Below are positions 1 through 7,443 of a DNA stretch of 64,000 bases, piece by piece. The stretch spans positions 1,882,001-1,946,000 of the forward strand of contig JADJGF010000001.1 of assembly GCA_016708125.1 (NCBI GenBank), read 5' to 3'. The translations under genes and the position numbers were made by a program. The notes under the pieces were generated by a model. The model worked only from the letters and a program-made list of their open reading frames with translations. It did no database searches and had not been told where the DNA came from. This stretch comes from Ignavibacteriota bacterium (lineage in GTDB: Bacteria > Bacteroidota > Ignavibacteria > Ignavibacteriales > Melioribacteraceae). The number at the start of each line of letters is the position of its first letter. Within the stretch, counting starts at the first letter, position 1.

Positions 1-1386
1 AAATCTTGTCATATCACTATTTGATTTGCCGGTTCTTCCTTCGCTAAATTTTCTATCGGGTTTGTTCAAATCCGCAAGATTTTTGTAATAATCTAAAAAT
101 CTGTTAAACTCAACGGACACAAATTTTTTGATCAATTCTTCACGATCAAGCCATTCAAGTTTTTTTACAATTTGCGGAAGAAAAGAATCAATCTGCGTAT
201 GATCTACCGTAACTTTTTCCATTCTGTCAATTAAATAGAAAAGTTGTTTCTCGCAAATTTCTTTTCCGGAAGGAACTTCCAAACTTTCAAATTTTTTGCC
301 GAGCTGTTTTTCAATCATTCCAATTTTATGTTTTTCTTTCAAATTTGCAATTACAATTGAACTTCCAAATTTTCCGGCGCGACCGGTTCTTCCGCTTCTG
401 TGGGTATAAATTTCTAATTCATCCGGCAGATTATAATTTATTACATGAGTTAAATCATCAACATCCAAACCACGCGCTGCAACATCAGTTGCTACAAGTA
501 ATTTCAAATGTTTAATTCGGAATTTATTCATCACAATATCGCGTTGAGCTTGAGATAAATCACCGTGAAGCGAATCTGCATTATATCCATCTTGAATTAA
601 TTTATCAGCAATTTCTTGAGTTTCATTTCTGGTTCTGCAAAAAACTATTCCGTAAACTTCCGGGAAAAAATCTACAATTCTTTTTAAAGCTAAATATCTA
701 TCTCTTGATTGAACAAAATAAATTTTGTGACTAACATTTTCGGCACCAACATTTTTTTTCCCGATTGTAACTTCAACCGCATATTTCAAATATTTTTTTG
801 ATAATGATGAAACTTCTGCCGGCATTGTTGCTGAGAAAAGTAATGTATTTCTACTTTGCGGAGTTTGATTAATTATTGCATCAAGTTCATCTCTAAATCC
901 CATATTTAACATTTCATCTGCTTCATCTAAAACAACAGTTTCAACTTTGGATAAATCAACAACATTTCTATTTATTAAATCAACAAGTCTTCCGGGAGTT
1001 GCAGAAACAATATGAACACCGCTTTTAATTGTAGAAATTTGTTTTTCAATACTTGATCCGCCGAATACTGCAGTGATTTTTACGGCTTCAGTATTTTTGG
1101 AATAATCTTTTAAATCATCAGCTATTTGTAAACATAATTCACGTGTTGGACTTAAAATTAAATGACGAATTTTACTTGGTTTACCTTTTGATTTTTGTAT
1201 TAATGGAACTCCAAAAGCAGCAGTTTTTCCGGTTCCGGTTTGAGCAAGCACAACTAAATCTTTTGGCTCACTTTCAAATAAATATGGAATAACTTCTTCT
1301 TGCACCGGCATTGGAGTTTTAAAGCCCAACTCTTCTAATGCACTAACAATATTATTTTCAACGCCTAACTCATTAAATGATTTCAT
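1..1386 (-). CDS. DEAD-box ATP-dependent RNA helicase (C-terminus beyond window)
   Basis: An ATP-dependent RNA helicase of the DeaD/CsdA/RhlE type that unwinds structured RNA in the cytoplasm, typically in ribosome assembly, cold response or mRNA decay. My translation of the minus strand gives 462 uninterrupted codons up to the window edge. Motif I AQTGTGKT is at residues 48-55, the Walker B box DEAD at 154-157, then FSAT, and motif VI HRSGRTGRAG begins near residue 329. The stretch after about residue 360 is a family-variable C-terminal extension that continues outside the window. The start is taken as ATG at 1386; an AGGAG lies about 14 nt upstream, which is long, and an in-frame GTG at 1398 sits too close to that AGGAG, so the start is slightly uncertain. 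It is divergent from bipA. The family is certain; the exact paralogue is not. Confidence 0.93.
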   Translation of the reverse strand, partial: MKSFNELGVENNIVSALEELGFKTPMPVQEEVIPYLFESEPKDLVVLAQTGTGKTAAFGVPLIQKSKGKPSKIRHLILSPTRELCLQIADDLKDYSKNTEAVKITAVFGGSSIEKQISTIKSGVHIVSATPGRLVDLINRNVVDLSKVETVVLDEADEMLNMGFRDELDAIINQTPQSRNTLLFSATMPAEVSSLSKKYLKYAVEVTIGKKNVGAENVSHKIYFVQSRDRYLALKRIVDFFPEVYGIVFCRTRNETQEIADKLIQDGYNADSLHGDLSQAQRDIVMNKFRIKHLKLLVATDVAARGLDVDDLTHVINYNLPDELEIYTHRSGRTGRAGKFGSSIVIANLKEKHKIGMIEKQLGKKFESLEVPSGKEICEKQLFYLIDRMEKVTVDHTQIDSFLPQIVKKLEWLDREELIKKFVSVEFNRFLDYYKNLADLNKPDRKFSEGRTGKSNSDMTRF

Positions 1387-1631
1387 AAAAATTTTCACAA
1401 CTCCTAAATATTTTTAACACAACTACAAAGGTAACGAATAATAAATTAGCAATTAGAAATATTTGGATAAATGATTTATTTTATTTACACTTGCAGCCAT
1501 TAAAATTTATCTGAAAGTTATTCGAAGTTAAAGTTCATTTAATCTGCTGAAATAAGTTAAAGCATTTCAATCCGAGTACTTAGTTAAGAATTTTCAGTAT
1601 CTTTACAAATCCAATTATAATAAGGTAATAT

Positions 1632-3434
1632 TTGAAAAAGTTAAGAAACATTGCAATAATTGCACACGTAGATCATGGAAAAACTACATTAGTTGACCAA
1701 TTATTAAAACAAGGAAATGTATTTAGAAAAAACCAAGTTGTTCAAGCACAGTTTTTAGATTCCAATGATTTGGAGCGAGAACGCGGAATTACAATTCTTG
1801 CAAAAAATATAAGCATTCCTTACAAAGATGTAAAAATAAATTTAATTGATACTCCCGGTCACTCCGATTTTGGCGGTGAAGTTGAGCGGGTTTTAAAAAT
1901 GGCAGACGGCGTTTTGCTTTTGGTAGATTCGTTTGAGGGACCAATGCCGCAGACAAGATTTGTTCTTGAGAAAGCTTTACATCTTCACTTAAAACCAATT
2001 GTTGTAATTAATAAAATTGATAGACCGGATAACAGACCGGCAGAAGTTCTTGATGAAATTTATGATTTATTTATTGATTTGGATGCCGATGAAAACCAGC
2101 TTGATTTTCCGGTAATTTACGCAAGCGGAAGAGATGGTTGGTGCGTTAATGATTTAAAAGACGAAAGAAAAGATTTGGTTCCGCTTCTTGATACAATTGT
2201 AGAGAAAATTCCTCAGCCTATTTTTGATAGCGGTCATGTACAGCTTCAAGTTACAACCTTAGATTATAACGATTACGTTGGAAGAATTGGAATTGGCAGA
2301 GTTTTTAGAGGAGTATTAAAAAAAGGTGATTCCCATAGTATTATTAAACGAAATGGATCCATACATAAAATTTTAATTAGACAACTTTTTCTGTTTGAAG
2401 GATTGGAGAGAAAAGAAGTCGATGAAGTTTTAACCGGCGATATTTGTGCAATTGTTGGAATTGAAGATATTGATATTGGCGATACAATTGCCGATAGCGA
2501 AAATCCCGAGCCGCTTCCAATAATTTCTATAGATGAACCAACAATCAGTATGAATTTTACGGTAAATACTTCTCCGTTTTATGGAAAAGAAGGAAAGTAT
2601 GTAACCTCCAGACATTTACACGAAAGACTGCAAAAAGAACTTCAGCAAAATGTTGCATTACAAGTTCACGAAACCGGATCGCCGGATACTTTAAAAGTTT
2701 CGGGAAGAGGAATTTTACATCTCTCAATTTTAATTGAAAATATGCGCAGAGAAGGTTACGAATTAGCAATTGGTCCGCCAAAAGTAATTTATAAAGAAAT
2801 TGATACAAAAAAAGCAGAGCCAATTGAAATTTTAGTTATTGATGTTCCAAATGAAACTGCGGGAAAAGTTATTGAACTTGTAGGACAAAAACGCGGCGAG
2901 CTTGTAAAAATGGAACAAAAGGGAAGTCTGACAAAACTTGAATTTCATATTCCATCAAGAGGTTTAATGGGATTAAGAAATAAAGTTTTAACCGTAACTT
3001 CCGGTGAAGGAATAATGCATCACAGATTTTATCAATATGAATATTTTAAAGGTTCAATTGCGCAGAGACAAAATGGAGTTTTAATTTCGATGCATGAAGG
3101 TCAAGCCACAGCTTATGCAATTGACTCACTTCAAGATAGAGGCAAATTTTTTATAGATCCGGGTGATATTATTTATCAAGGACAAATTGTTGGCGAATAT
3201 AATAAAGAAAATGATATTGAAGTTCATGTTCAGCGCGGAAAAAAATTAACAAATATGCGTGCTTCCGGTTCCGATAAAGCTGCAAAAATTGCTCCTTCAA
3301 TTAAATTTACTTTGGAAGAAGCACTGGAATATATTAAAGATGATGAATTAGTTGAAGTTACGCCAAAATCAATTAGGATGAGAAAATTATATCTTGATCC
3401 GAACGAAAGAAGAAGAAGCGTTAAGAAAATTTAG
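1632..3434 (+). CDS. bipA: Translational GTPase BipA/TypA
   Basis: A ribosome-binding GTPase of the EF-G/LepA superfamily involved in 50S assembly and stress adaptation. At 600 residues it has the usual family length. G1 (AHVDHGKTT) is near residue 11, followed by the switch motif RERGITI, G3 DTPGHSDF and G4 NKID, then the EF-G-like domains and the BipA-specific C-terminal domain carrying the conserved SRGLMGLRNK and the late TNMRASGSD segment. The start codon is TTG, preceded by AAGG at 1622-1625; no ATG lies near enough upstream of the G1 motif to replace it. The gene is single, divergent from the DEAD-box helicase, and ends in a clear hairpin terminator. Confidence 0.97.
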   Translation: MKKLRNIAIIAHVDHGKTTLVDQLLKQGNVFRKNQVVQAQFLDSNDLERERGITILAKNISIPYKDVKINLIDTPGHSDFGGEVERVLKMADGVLLLVDSFEGPMPQTRFVLEKALHLHLKPIVVINKIDRPDNRPAEVLDEIYDLFIDLDADENQLDFPVIYASGRDGWCVNDLKDERKDLVPLLDTIVEKIPQPIFDSGHVQLQVTTLDYNDYVGRIGIGRVFRGVLKKGDSHSIIKRNGSIHKILIRQLFLFEGLERKEVDEVLTGDICAIVGIEDIDIGDTIADSENPEPLPIISIDEPTISMNFTVNTSPFYGKEGKYVTSRHLHERLQKELQQNVALQVHETGSPDTLKVSGRGILHLSILIENMRREGYELAIGPPKVIYKEIDTKKAEPIEILVIDVPNETAGKVIELVGQKRGELVKMEQKGSLTKLEFHIPSRGLMGLRNKVLTVTSGEGIMHHRFYQYEYFKGSIAQRQNGVLISMHEGQATAYAIDSLQDRGKFFIDPGDIIYQGQIVGEYNKENDIEVHVQRGKKLTNMRASGSDKAAKIAPSIKFTLEEALEYIKDDELVEVTPKSIRMRKLYLDPNERRRSVKKI

Positions 3435-3470
3435 ATTTTTTGTTTTCAACATTCGTTGACAAATTTGTTT

Positions 3471-3504
3471 AAAGATGCCAAATTTAAAAAGTTGGCATCT
3501 TTTT
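3471..3504 (+). terminator. Rho-independent terminator after bipA
   Basis: An 11-bp perfect stem (AAAGATGCCAA at 3471-3481 with TTGGCATCTTT at 3492-3502) around a 10-nt loop, followed by T residues. It lies between the convergent bipA and yciO genes and probably serves bipA. The AAAGATGC arm recurs in two other hairpins of this window (45111 and 46345). Confidence 0.85.
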
Positions 3505-3520
3505 AAAGAAATTATTCCGA

Positions 3521-4138
3521 CTAAATATTTGTAAAAAAAGATAAATCTCCGGAACCTTCTCTAACAATTTCAACGGTATCGCCGCTTAAATCAATAATGC
3601 TGGAAGGAACTCCGTTTAACGCTCCCATTGAAAGCATTAAATCAACGCTTGTGTTAAAAATTGTTCTAATTTCTATTGGATCAAAAATTAATTGACCTTT
3701 TCTTGTTGTTGCACTTGTACTAATTATTGGATTTCCTAATTCTTGAACTAAAATTCTGGCAATATTGTTATCCGGCACGCGAATTCCAACAGTTTTTCTT
3801 TTCGTCCACAATAATTTTGGAACTTCTTTTGCAGCGGGCAAAACAAAAGTATAAGGTCCGGGAATTAATTTTTTCATTGCCCGGTAAGCAAAATCAGAAA
3901 CTTTTGCATATTTGGAAATATCTTTCAAATCGGAACATAAAAAACTAAATAGTTTTGTTTCGGTCTCATTTTTAATTGAATAAATTCTTTCCACGGCTTC
4001 TTTGTTAAAAATATCACAACCCAAACCGTAAACAGTATCAGTAGGATAAATTATTACGCCGCCGTCTTTTAAAACTTCTACAGCTTTATTTATATATCGT
4101 AATTGCGGATTTACCGGATGAAGTTCGTAAAATTCCAT
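3521..4138 (-). CDS. YciO/YrdC/Sua5-family protein, closest to YciO
   Basis: A 205-residue single-domain protein of the YrdC fold. This superfamily includes the threonylcarbamoyl-AMP synthases TsaC/Sua5 that make the precursor of the t6A tRNA modification. The N-terminus (ELHPVNPQLRYINKAVEVL) and the block YPTDTVYGLGCDI, plus KRKTVGIRVP, resemble E. coli YciO more than TsaC, and there is no Sua5 C-terminal extension. The STSA segment (near residue 142) that follows the nucleotide-binding pocket in this family is present as STSATT. YciO's physiological role is less settled than that of TsaC, so a t6A function should not be assumed. Convergent with bipA; about 345 nt of repeat-bearing sequence separates it from queC. 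Confidence 0.85.
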   Translation of the reverse strand: MEFYELHPVNPQLRYINKAVEVLKDGGVIIYPTDTVYGLGCDIFNKEAVERIYSIKNETETKLFSFLCSDLKDISKYAKVSDFAYRAMKKLIPGPYTFVLPAAKEVPKLLWTKRKTVGIRVPDNNIARILVQELGNPIISTSATTRKGQLIFDPIEIRTIFNTSVDLMLSMGALNGVPSSIIDLSGDTVEIVREGSGDLSFFTNI

Positions 4139-4483
4139 ATTTCCCCCAAACCCTAATAGAATAAATTAACTTTTATTGGTTGATATCTTATAAAAAAATA
4201 ATGCAAAAACCAATTTCAATAATTGAATAAATCTGAGAATAATATTGTTGTAATTTATTCTTTGTCTTACTCTTAATCCTAATCTTAATCTTTTTAAAAA
4301 TTATTTTTATTGTTCAGCTTTTGAGATTTCTTGAGAAAATTTACATTGTAACTTTGAATTATGTTTTAAAAAATGTTGATTGAGATTAAGAAAAAGATTA
4401 AGATTATAAGTAAGAAGAACTTGATTAGAAAAAGTAAATAAATAAGTATATTTACAGTTCAAAAATTCGGATGTGGAAAATAG
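4139..4483. other. 345-nt intergenic region with low-complexity inverted repeat
   Basis: No gene is seen here. The stretch is very AT-rich and contains an imperfect inverted repeat built from TTAATC words: left arm 4266-4295, right arm 4384-4414. The upstream region of queC must lie in the last 70 nt. I looked for a preQ1 riboswitch ahead of the queuosine genes and could not recognise one. Confidence 0.6.
4266..4414. repeat. Inverted repeat of TTAATC/GATTAAG words
   Basis: The left arm begins CTTACTCTTAATC and continues with AATCTTAATCTTTTT; the right arm is its imperfect reverse complement (GATTAAG twice, then ATTATAAGTAAG). The arms are about 30 bp and about 88 bp apart, so the transcript could fold as a long hairpin. 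No coding potential. It resembles in organisation two other low-complexity inverted pairs in this window (26092-26215 and 46164-46440). Confidence 0.6.
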
Positions 4484-5176
4484 ATGAGCAAAGAACTCGC
4501 TGTTGTTGCAGTAAGTGGAGGCTTAGATAGTTGTGTAACTACTGCAATTGCAAATCAAGATTATGATTTGGCTTTGGTTCACATTAATTACGGACAAAAA
4601 ACAGAATCCAAAGAATTGCAATCGTTTCATAAAATTGCAGATTACTTTAAAGCAAATAAAAAGTTAGTTATTGATTTTACACATTTTCAAAAAATCGGCG
4701 GTTCTTCTTTAGTTGATAAATCAATGCAAATTTCAAGAGCAAATCTTAACAATAAAGAAGTTCCGACTTCCTATGTTCCATTTAGAAATGCAAATATTCT
4801 TGCGGCTTGCGTTAGCTGGGCAGAAATTATTGGAGCAAAAAGAATTTTTATTGGTGCCGTTTTTGAAGATTCTTCCGGTTATCCGGATTGCAGACCGGAA
4901 TTTTTTCAATCATTTGAGCATACTGCAAATTTAGGAACTAAACCGGAAACTCAAATTAAAATTGAAACGCCAATTATTCATTTAACAAAAAAAGAAATAA
5001 TAAAATTAGGTTTAGAACTTAAAGCTCCGCTGCAATTAACTTGGTCGTGTTACAGCAACGATGAAGAAGCTTGCGGTGTTTGTGATAGCTGTGCATTGCG
5101 ATTGCGCGGTTTCCAAAGTTTAAATATTGTTGATCCGATTCCATATAAAGAAATTCCAAATTATAAAGAAAACTAA
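4484..5176 (+). CDS. queC: 7-cyano-7-deazaguanine synthase
   Basis: QueC converts 7-carboxy-7-deazaguanine, ammonia and ATP to preQ0 in the pathway to queuosine at tRNA wobble positions. The 230-residue protein starts with the PP-loop ATPase signature AVSGGLDSC (residues 8-16) and ends with the zinc-binding cysteine cluster CYSNDEEACGVCDSCALR, whose four cysteines match the family. The start ATG at 4484 puts the PP-loop at the expected distance from the N-terminus. It is followed after 10 nt by queF, so the two form an operon. QueD and QueE, which make the substrate, are not in this window. Confidence 0.96.
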   Translation: MSKELAVVAVSGGLDSCVTTAIANQDYDLALVHINYGQKTESKELQSFHKIADYFKANKKLVIDFTHFQKIGGSSLVDKSMQISRANLNNKEVPTSYVPFRNANILAACVSWAEIIGAKRIFIGAVFEDSSGYPDCRPEFFQSFEHTANLGTKPETQIKIETPIIHLTKKEIIKLGLELKAPLQLTWSCYSNDEEACGVCDSCALRLRGFQSLNIVDPIPYKEIPNYKEN

Positions 5177-5186
5177 GGGTTAGTAA

Positions 5187-5561
5187 ATGCAGAATAAAAG
5201 AAAAATTTTAGAAACATTTGAAAATGAATATCAAGATAGAGATTATATGATTGAACATACTGCGCCGGAGTTTACATCTGTTTGTCCTAAAACCGGACAA
5301 CCGGATTTTGCAACTATTGTTCTTGAATATATTCCAAATAAACTTTGCATAGAATTAAAATCATATAAATTTTATCTTAACTCATTTAGAAATGACGGAA
5401 TATATTTTGAAAGCGTAACTAACAGAATTTTAGATGATTTAGTTACCGTTTGCAAACCAAGGTATATGAAGATTAGAGCCGAGTTTAATACCCGCGGGGG
5501 AATTTCATCTGTGGTGGAAGTTGAATATGAAAAAGAAGAAGAAATGAGCAGTCTAAATTAA
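5187..5561 (+). CDS. queF: NADPH-dependent 7-cyano-7-deazaguanine reductase
   Basis: QueF reduces the nitrile of preQ0 to the aminomethyl group of preQ1, the base that is then inserted into tRNA. The 124-residue length is that of the short unimodular type. The catalytic cysteine is in TSVCPKTGQPDFA (near residue 33), and the family block ELKSYKFYLNSFRNDG follows, including the substrate-binding Glu. It lies immediately behind queC in the same operon, which is the usual partner, and ends before a hairpin terminator. Confidence 0.96.
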   Translation: MQNKRKILETFENEYQDRDYMIEHTAPEFTSVCPKTGQPDFATIVLEYIPNKLCIELKSYKFYLNSFRNDGIYFESVTNRILDDLVTVCKPRYMKIRAEFNTRGGISSVVEVEYEKEEEMSSLN

Positions 5562-5624
5562 AACTATTGTGTGAAAACAAAATTTTCAAATATTATTTCG
5601 AGCAGCAATCAAATCAATTTATTT

Positions 5625-5656
5625 AGCAGAGTAAGAATGTTTCTTGCTCTGTTGCT
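5625..5656 (+). terminator. Probable terminator after queF
   Basis: AGCAGAG-TAAGAA and TTTCTT-GCTCTGTTGCT form an imperfect hairpin with a very short loop about 60 nt after the queF stop. The T tract is weak, so efficiency is uncertain. Confidence 0.5.
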
Positions 5657-5775
5657 TTCTAATTTATCATTCTTCAAACAAAGAAAACTTCTCTTGTACA
5701 AATACATGGCAATGTTATAGATATTCTTAATGCTTGTAAATACTATAAACATTTTAAAAATTTAAGGAGTTTACA

Positions 5776-7167
5776 ATGATTAAGAAAAAAATTACAAAAC
5801 GAAGCTGGGCAGAGCCATTCAAAATTAAAGTTGTTGAACCTTTAAAAATGACAACAAAAGTTGAACGAGAAAAAGCTATAAAAGAAGCCGGTTACAATAC
5901 TTTTCTATTAAAATCTGAAGATGTATATATTGATCTTCTTACTGATAGCGGAACAAACGCAATGAGTGATAGTCAGTGGGCTGGAATGATGATTGGCGAT
6001 GAAGCTTATGCCGGAAGTAAAAACTTTTATCACTTGTGGGATAATATTAAAAAATATTATGGTCACCCATATTTTGTTCCAACACATCAAGGAAGAGCCG
6101 CTGAACATATGATTTCTAAAATACTTATTACGCCGGGAGATTACATTCCGGGCAATATGTATTTTACAACAACAAGACTTCACCAAGAATTAGCCGGTGC
6201 AACTTTCGTAGATGTTATTATTGATGAAGCCCACGATCCGGATAATGAACATCTTTTCAAAGGAAATATTGATATTCAAAAGTTGGAAGATTTAATAAAA
6301 AAAGTCGGTGCAAAAAAAATTCCTTATGTAAGTATGGCTGGACCAGTAAATATGGCCGGCGGTCAACCGTTCTCGATGAGTAACTTAAAAGAAGTAAAAA
6401 AAGTTTGCGATAAATACGGAATACAACTTTGGTTTGATGCAACTCGCGCAACAGAAAATGCATATTTTATTCAAGAAAGAGAAAAAGGTTATAAATCAAA
6501 AACTATCGCACAAATTTTCTTAGAAATGTGTTCTTATTTTGAAGGAGTTTGGGTAAGCGCGAAAAAAGATTTAATGGTAAATATTGGCGGAATTATTGCA
6601 ACCAAAAATAAAAAAGTATACGAAGAAGCCAGAAATATGGTTGTAATTTATGAAGGCTTACACACTTACGGCGGTCTTGCCGGAAGAGATATGGAAGCTA
6701 TGGCAATTGGAATTGAGGAAATGTTGGATTATAATAATATTCATGCAAGAATTGGACAAATAAGATATTTTGGTGATCAGCTTGCTCAATATGGAGTTCC
6801 ATTTGTTAAACCAATTGGCGGACATGCAATATTTCTGAATGCTAAAAAATTTCTTCCACATGTAAAACAAGATCAATATCCGGCACAAACATTAGCTGCA
6901 GAAATTTATATTGATTCCGGTGTGAGAACTATGGAAAGAGGAATTGTTTCTGCGGGAAGAAATAAAGAAACCGGAGAAAATAATTATCCTAAATTGGAAT
7001 TGGTAAGATGTACTTTTCCAAGACGCGTTTATACTCAAGCCCACATTGATGTTACGGTAGAATCTATTGCAAGTGTTTTTCAAAATAGAAAAAGTATTAA
7101 AGGTTTAAAAATGATTTACGAACCAAAATATTTAAGATTCTTTCAAGCAAAATTCAAAAAATTGTAA
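5776..7167 (+). CDS. PLP-dependent beta-eliminating lyase, probably tyrosine phenol-lyase
   Basis: A 463-residue fold-type I PLP enzyme of the tryptophanase/tyrosine phenol-lyase family, which cleaves an aromatic amino acid to the arene, pyruvate and ammonia. The PLP lysine is K264 in SAKKD. The family block LLTDSGTNAMSD (55-65) and GDEAYAGS (74-81) are intact. Three positions that separate the two activities all read as tyrosine phenol-lyase: T131 (Citrobacter T124), R388 in TMERG (R381) and F455 in LRFF (F448); tryptophanases carry other residues at the last two. I therefore favour phenol release from tyrosine over indole from tryptophan; this is by alignment from memory, not by assay. A strong AAGGAG precedes the ATG by 6 nt. 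It stands alone, between two terminator hairpins, with no permease or regulator beside it. Confidence 0.85.
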   Translation: MIKKKITKRSWAEPFKIKVVEPLKMTTKVEREKAIKEAGYNTFLLKSEDVYIDLLTDSGTNAMSDSQWAGMMIGDEAYAGSKNFYHLWDNIKKYYGHPYFVPTHQGRAAEHMISKILITPGDYIPGNMYFTTTRLHQELAGATFVDVIIDEAHDPDNEHLFKGNIDIQKLEDLIKKVGAKKIPYVSMAGPVNMAGGQPFSMSNLKEVKKVCDKYGIQLWFDATRATENAYFIQEREKGYKSKTIAQIFLEMCSYFEGVWVSAKKDLMVNIGGIIATKNKKVYEEARNMVVIYEGLHTYGGLAGRDMEAMAIGIEEMLDYNNIHARIGQIRYFGDQLAQYGVPFVKPIGGHAIFLNAKKFLPHVKQDQYPAQTLAAEIYIDSGVRTMERGIVSAGRNKETGENNYPKLELVRCTFPRRVYTQAHIDVTVESIASVFQNRKSIKGLKMIYEPKYLRFFQAKFKKL

Positions 7168-7189
7168 AATCATATTTTTAATGAAACTG

Positions 7190-7230
7190 ATCCCGTAAGC
7201 TTAACATAAATAGTTTGCGGGATTTTTTTT
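7190..7230 (+). terminator. Terminator after the tyrosine phenol-lyase gene
   Basis: Stem ATCCCGTAA/TTGCGGGAT around a loop of about 16 nt, followed by nine T residues: a textbook intrinsic terminator 20 nt after the stop codon. Confidence 0.9.
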
Positions 7231-7275
7231 TAGTATAATTATCAACCAAAAATTTTACGCATTGTAATTTTTAGT

Positions 7276-7403
7276 AACTTCTGAAAAATTAAATTAATGG
7301 TGCTTGTCATTCCCACGAAAGTGGGAATCCAGTGAGAATTCAATAGATGCCCTTCCGTCAGTTGACGGATCACGAAAATGACAATTTGAATATTTCAGAA
7401 GTT
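7276..7403. repeat. Palindromic intergenic repeat element, copy A
   Basis: An element of about 128 bp. Its ends are imperfect inverted repeats (AACTTCTGAAAAATT at left; ATATTTCAGAAGTT at right), each followed inwards by GTCATT-like words. Inside are two hairpins: CATTCCCACGAAAGTGGGAA near 7309 and CCGTCAGTTGACGG at 7355-7368. Copy B at 24855-24969 shares the flank, the first hairpin and the phrase GTGAATTCAATAGAT with small changes. It encodes nothing and looks like a non-autonomous MITE- or REP-like repeat. Confidence 0.8.
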
Positions 7404-7443
7404 TTTTTATTTAATCAGAAAGAAAAAAAATAATTTTCAAATT

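Noticed and set aside
4415..4483. Possible preQ1 riboswitch ahead of queC-queF
   Set aside because: Expected for queuosine genes, but no preQ1-I or -II pattern (C-rich loop and A-rich tail pseudoknot) could be recognised in the leader.
5776..7167. Annotation of this gene as tryptophanase (tnaA)
   Set aside because: The specificity positions match tyrosine phenol-lyase, and the flanking sequence motifs follow the TPL version; no tnaC-like leader or tnaB permease is present.
7300..7400. CRISPR or tandem array in the repeat after the tyrosine phenol-lyase gene
   Set aside because: Only palindromic hairpins, no regularly spaced direct repeats or spacers; no cas gene in the window.
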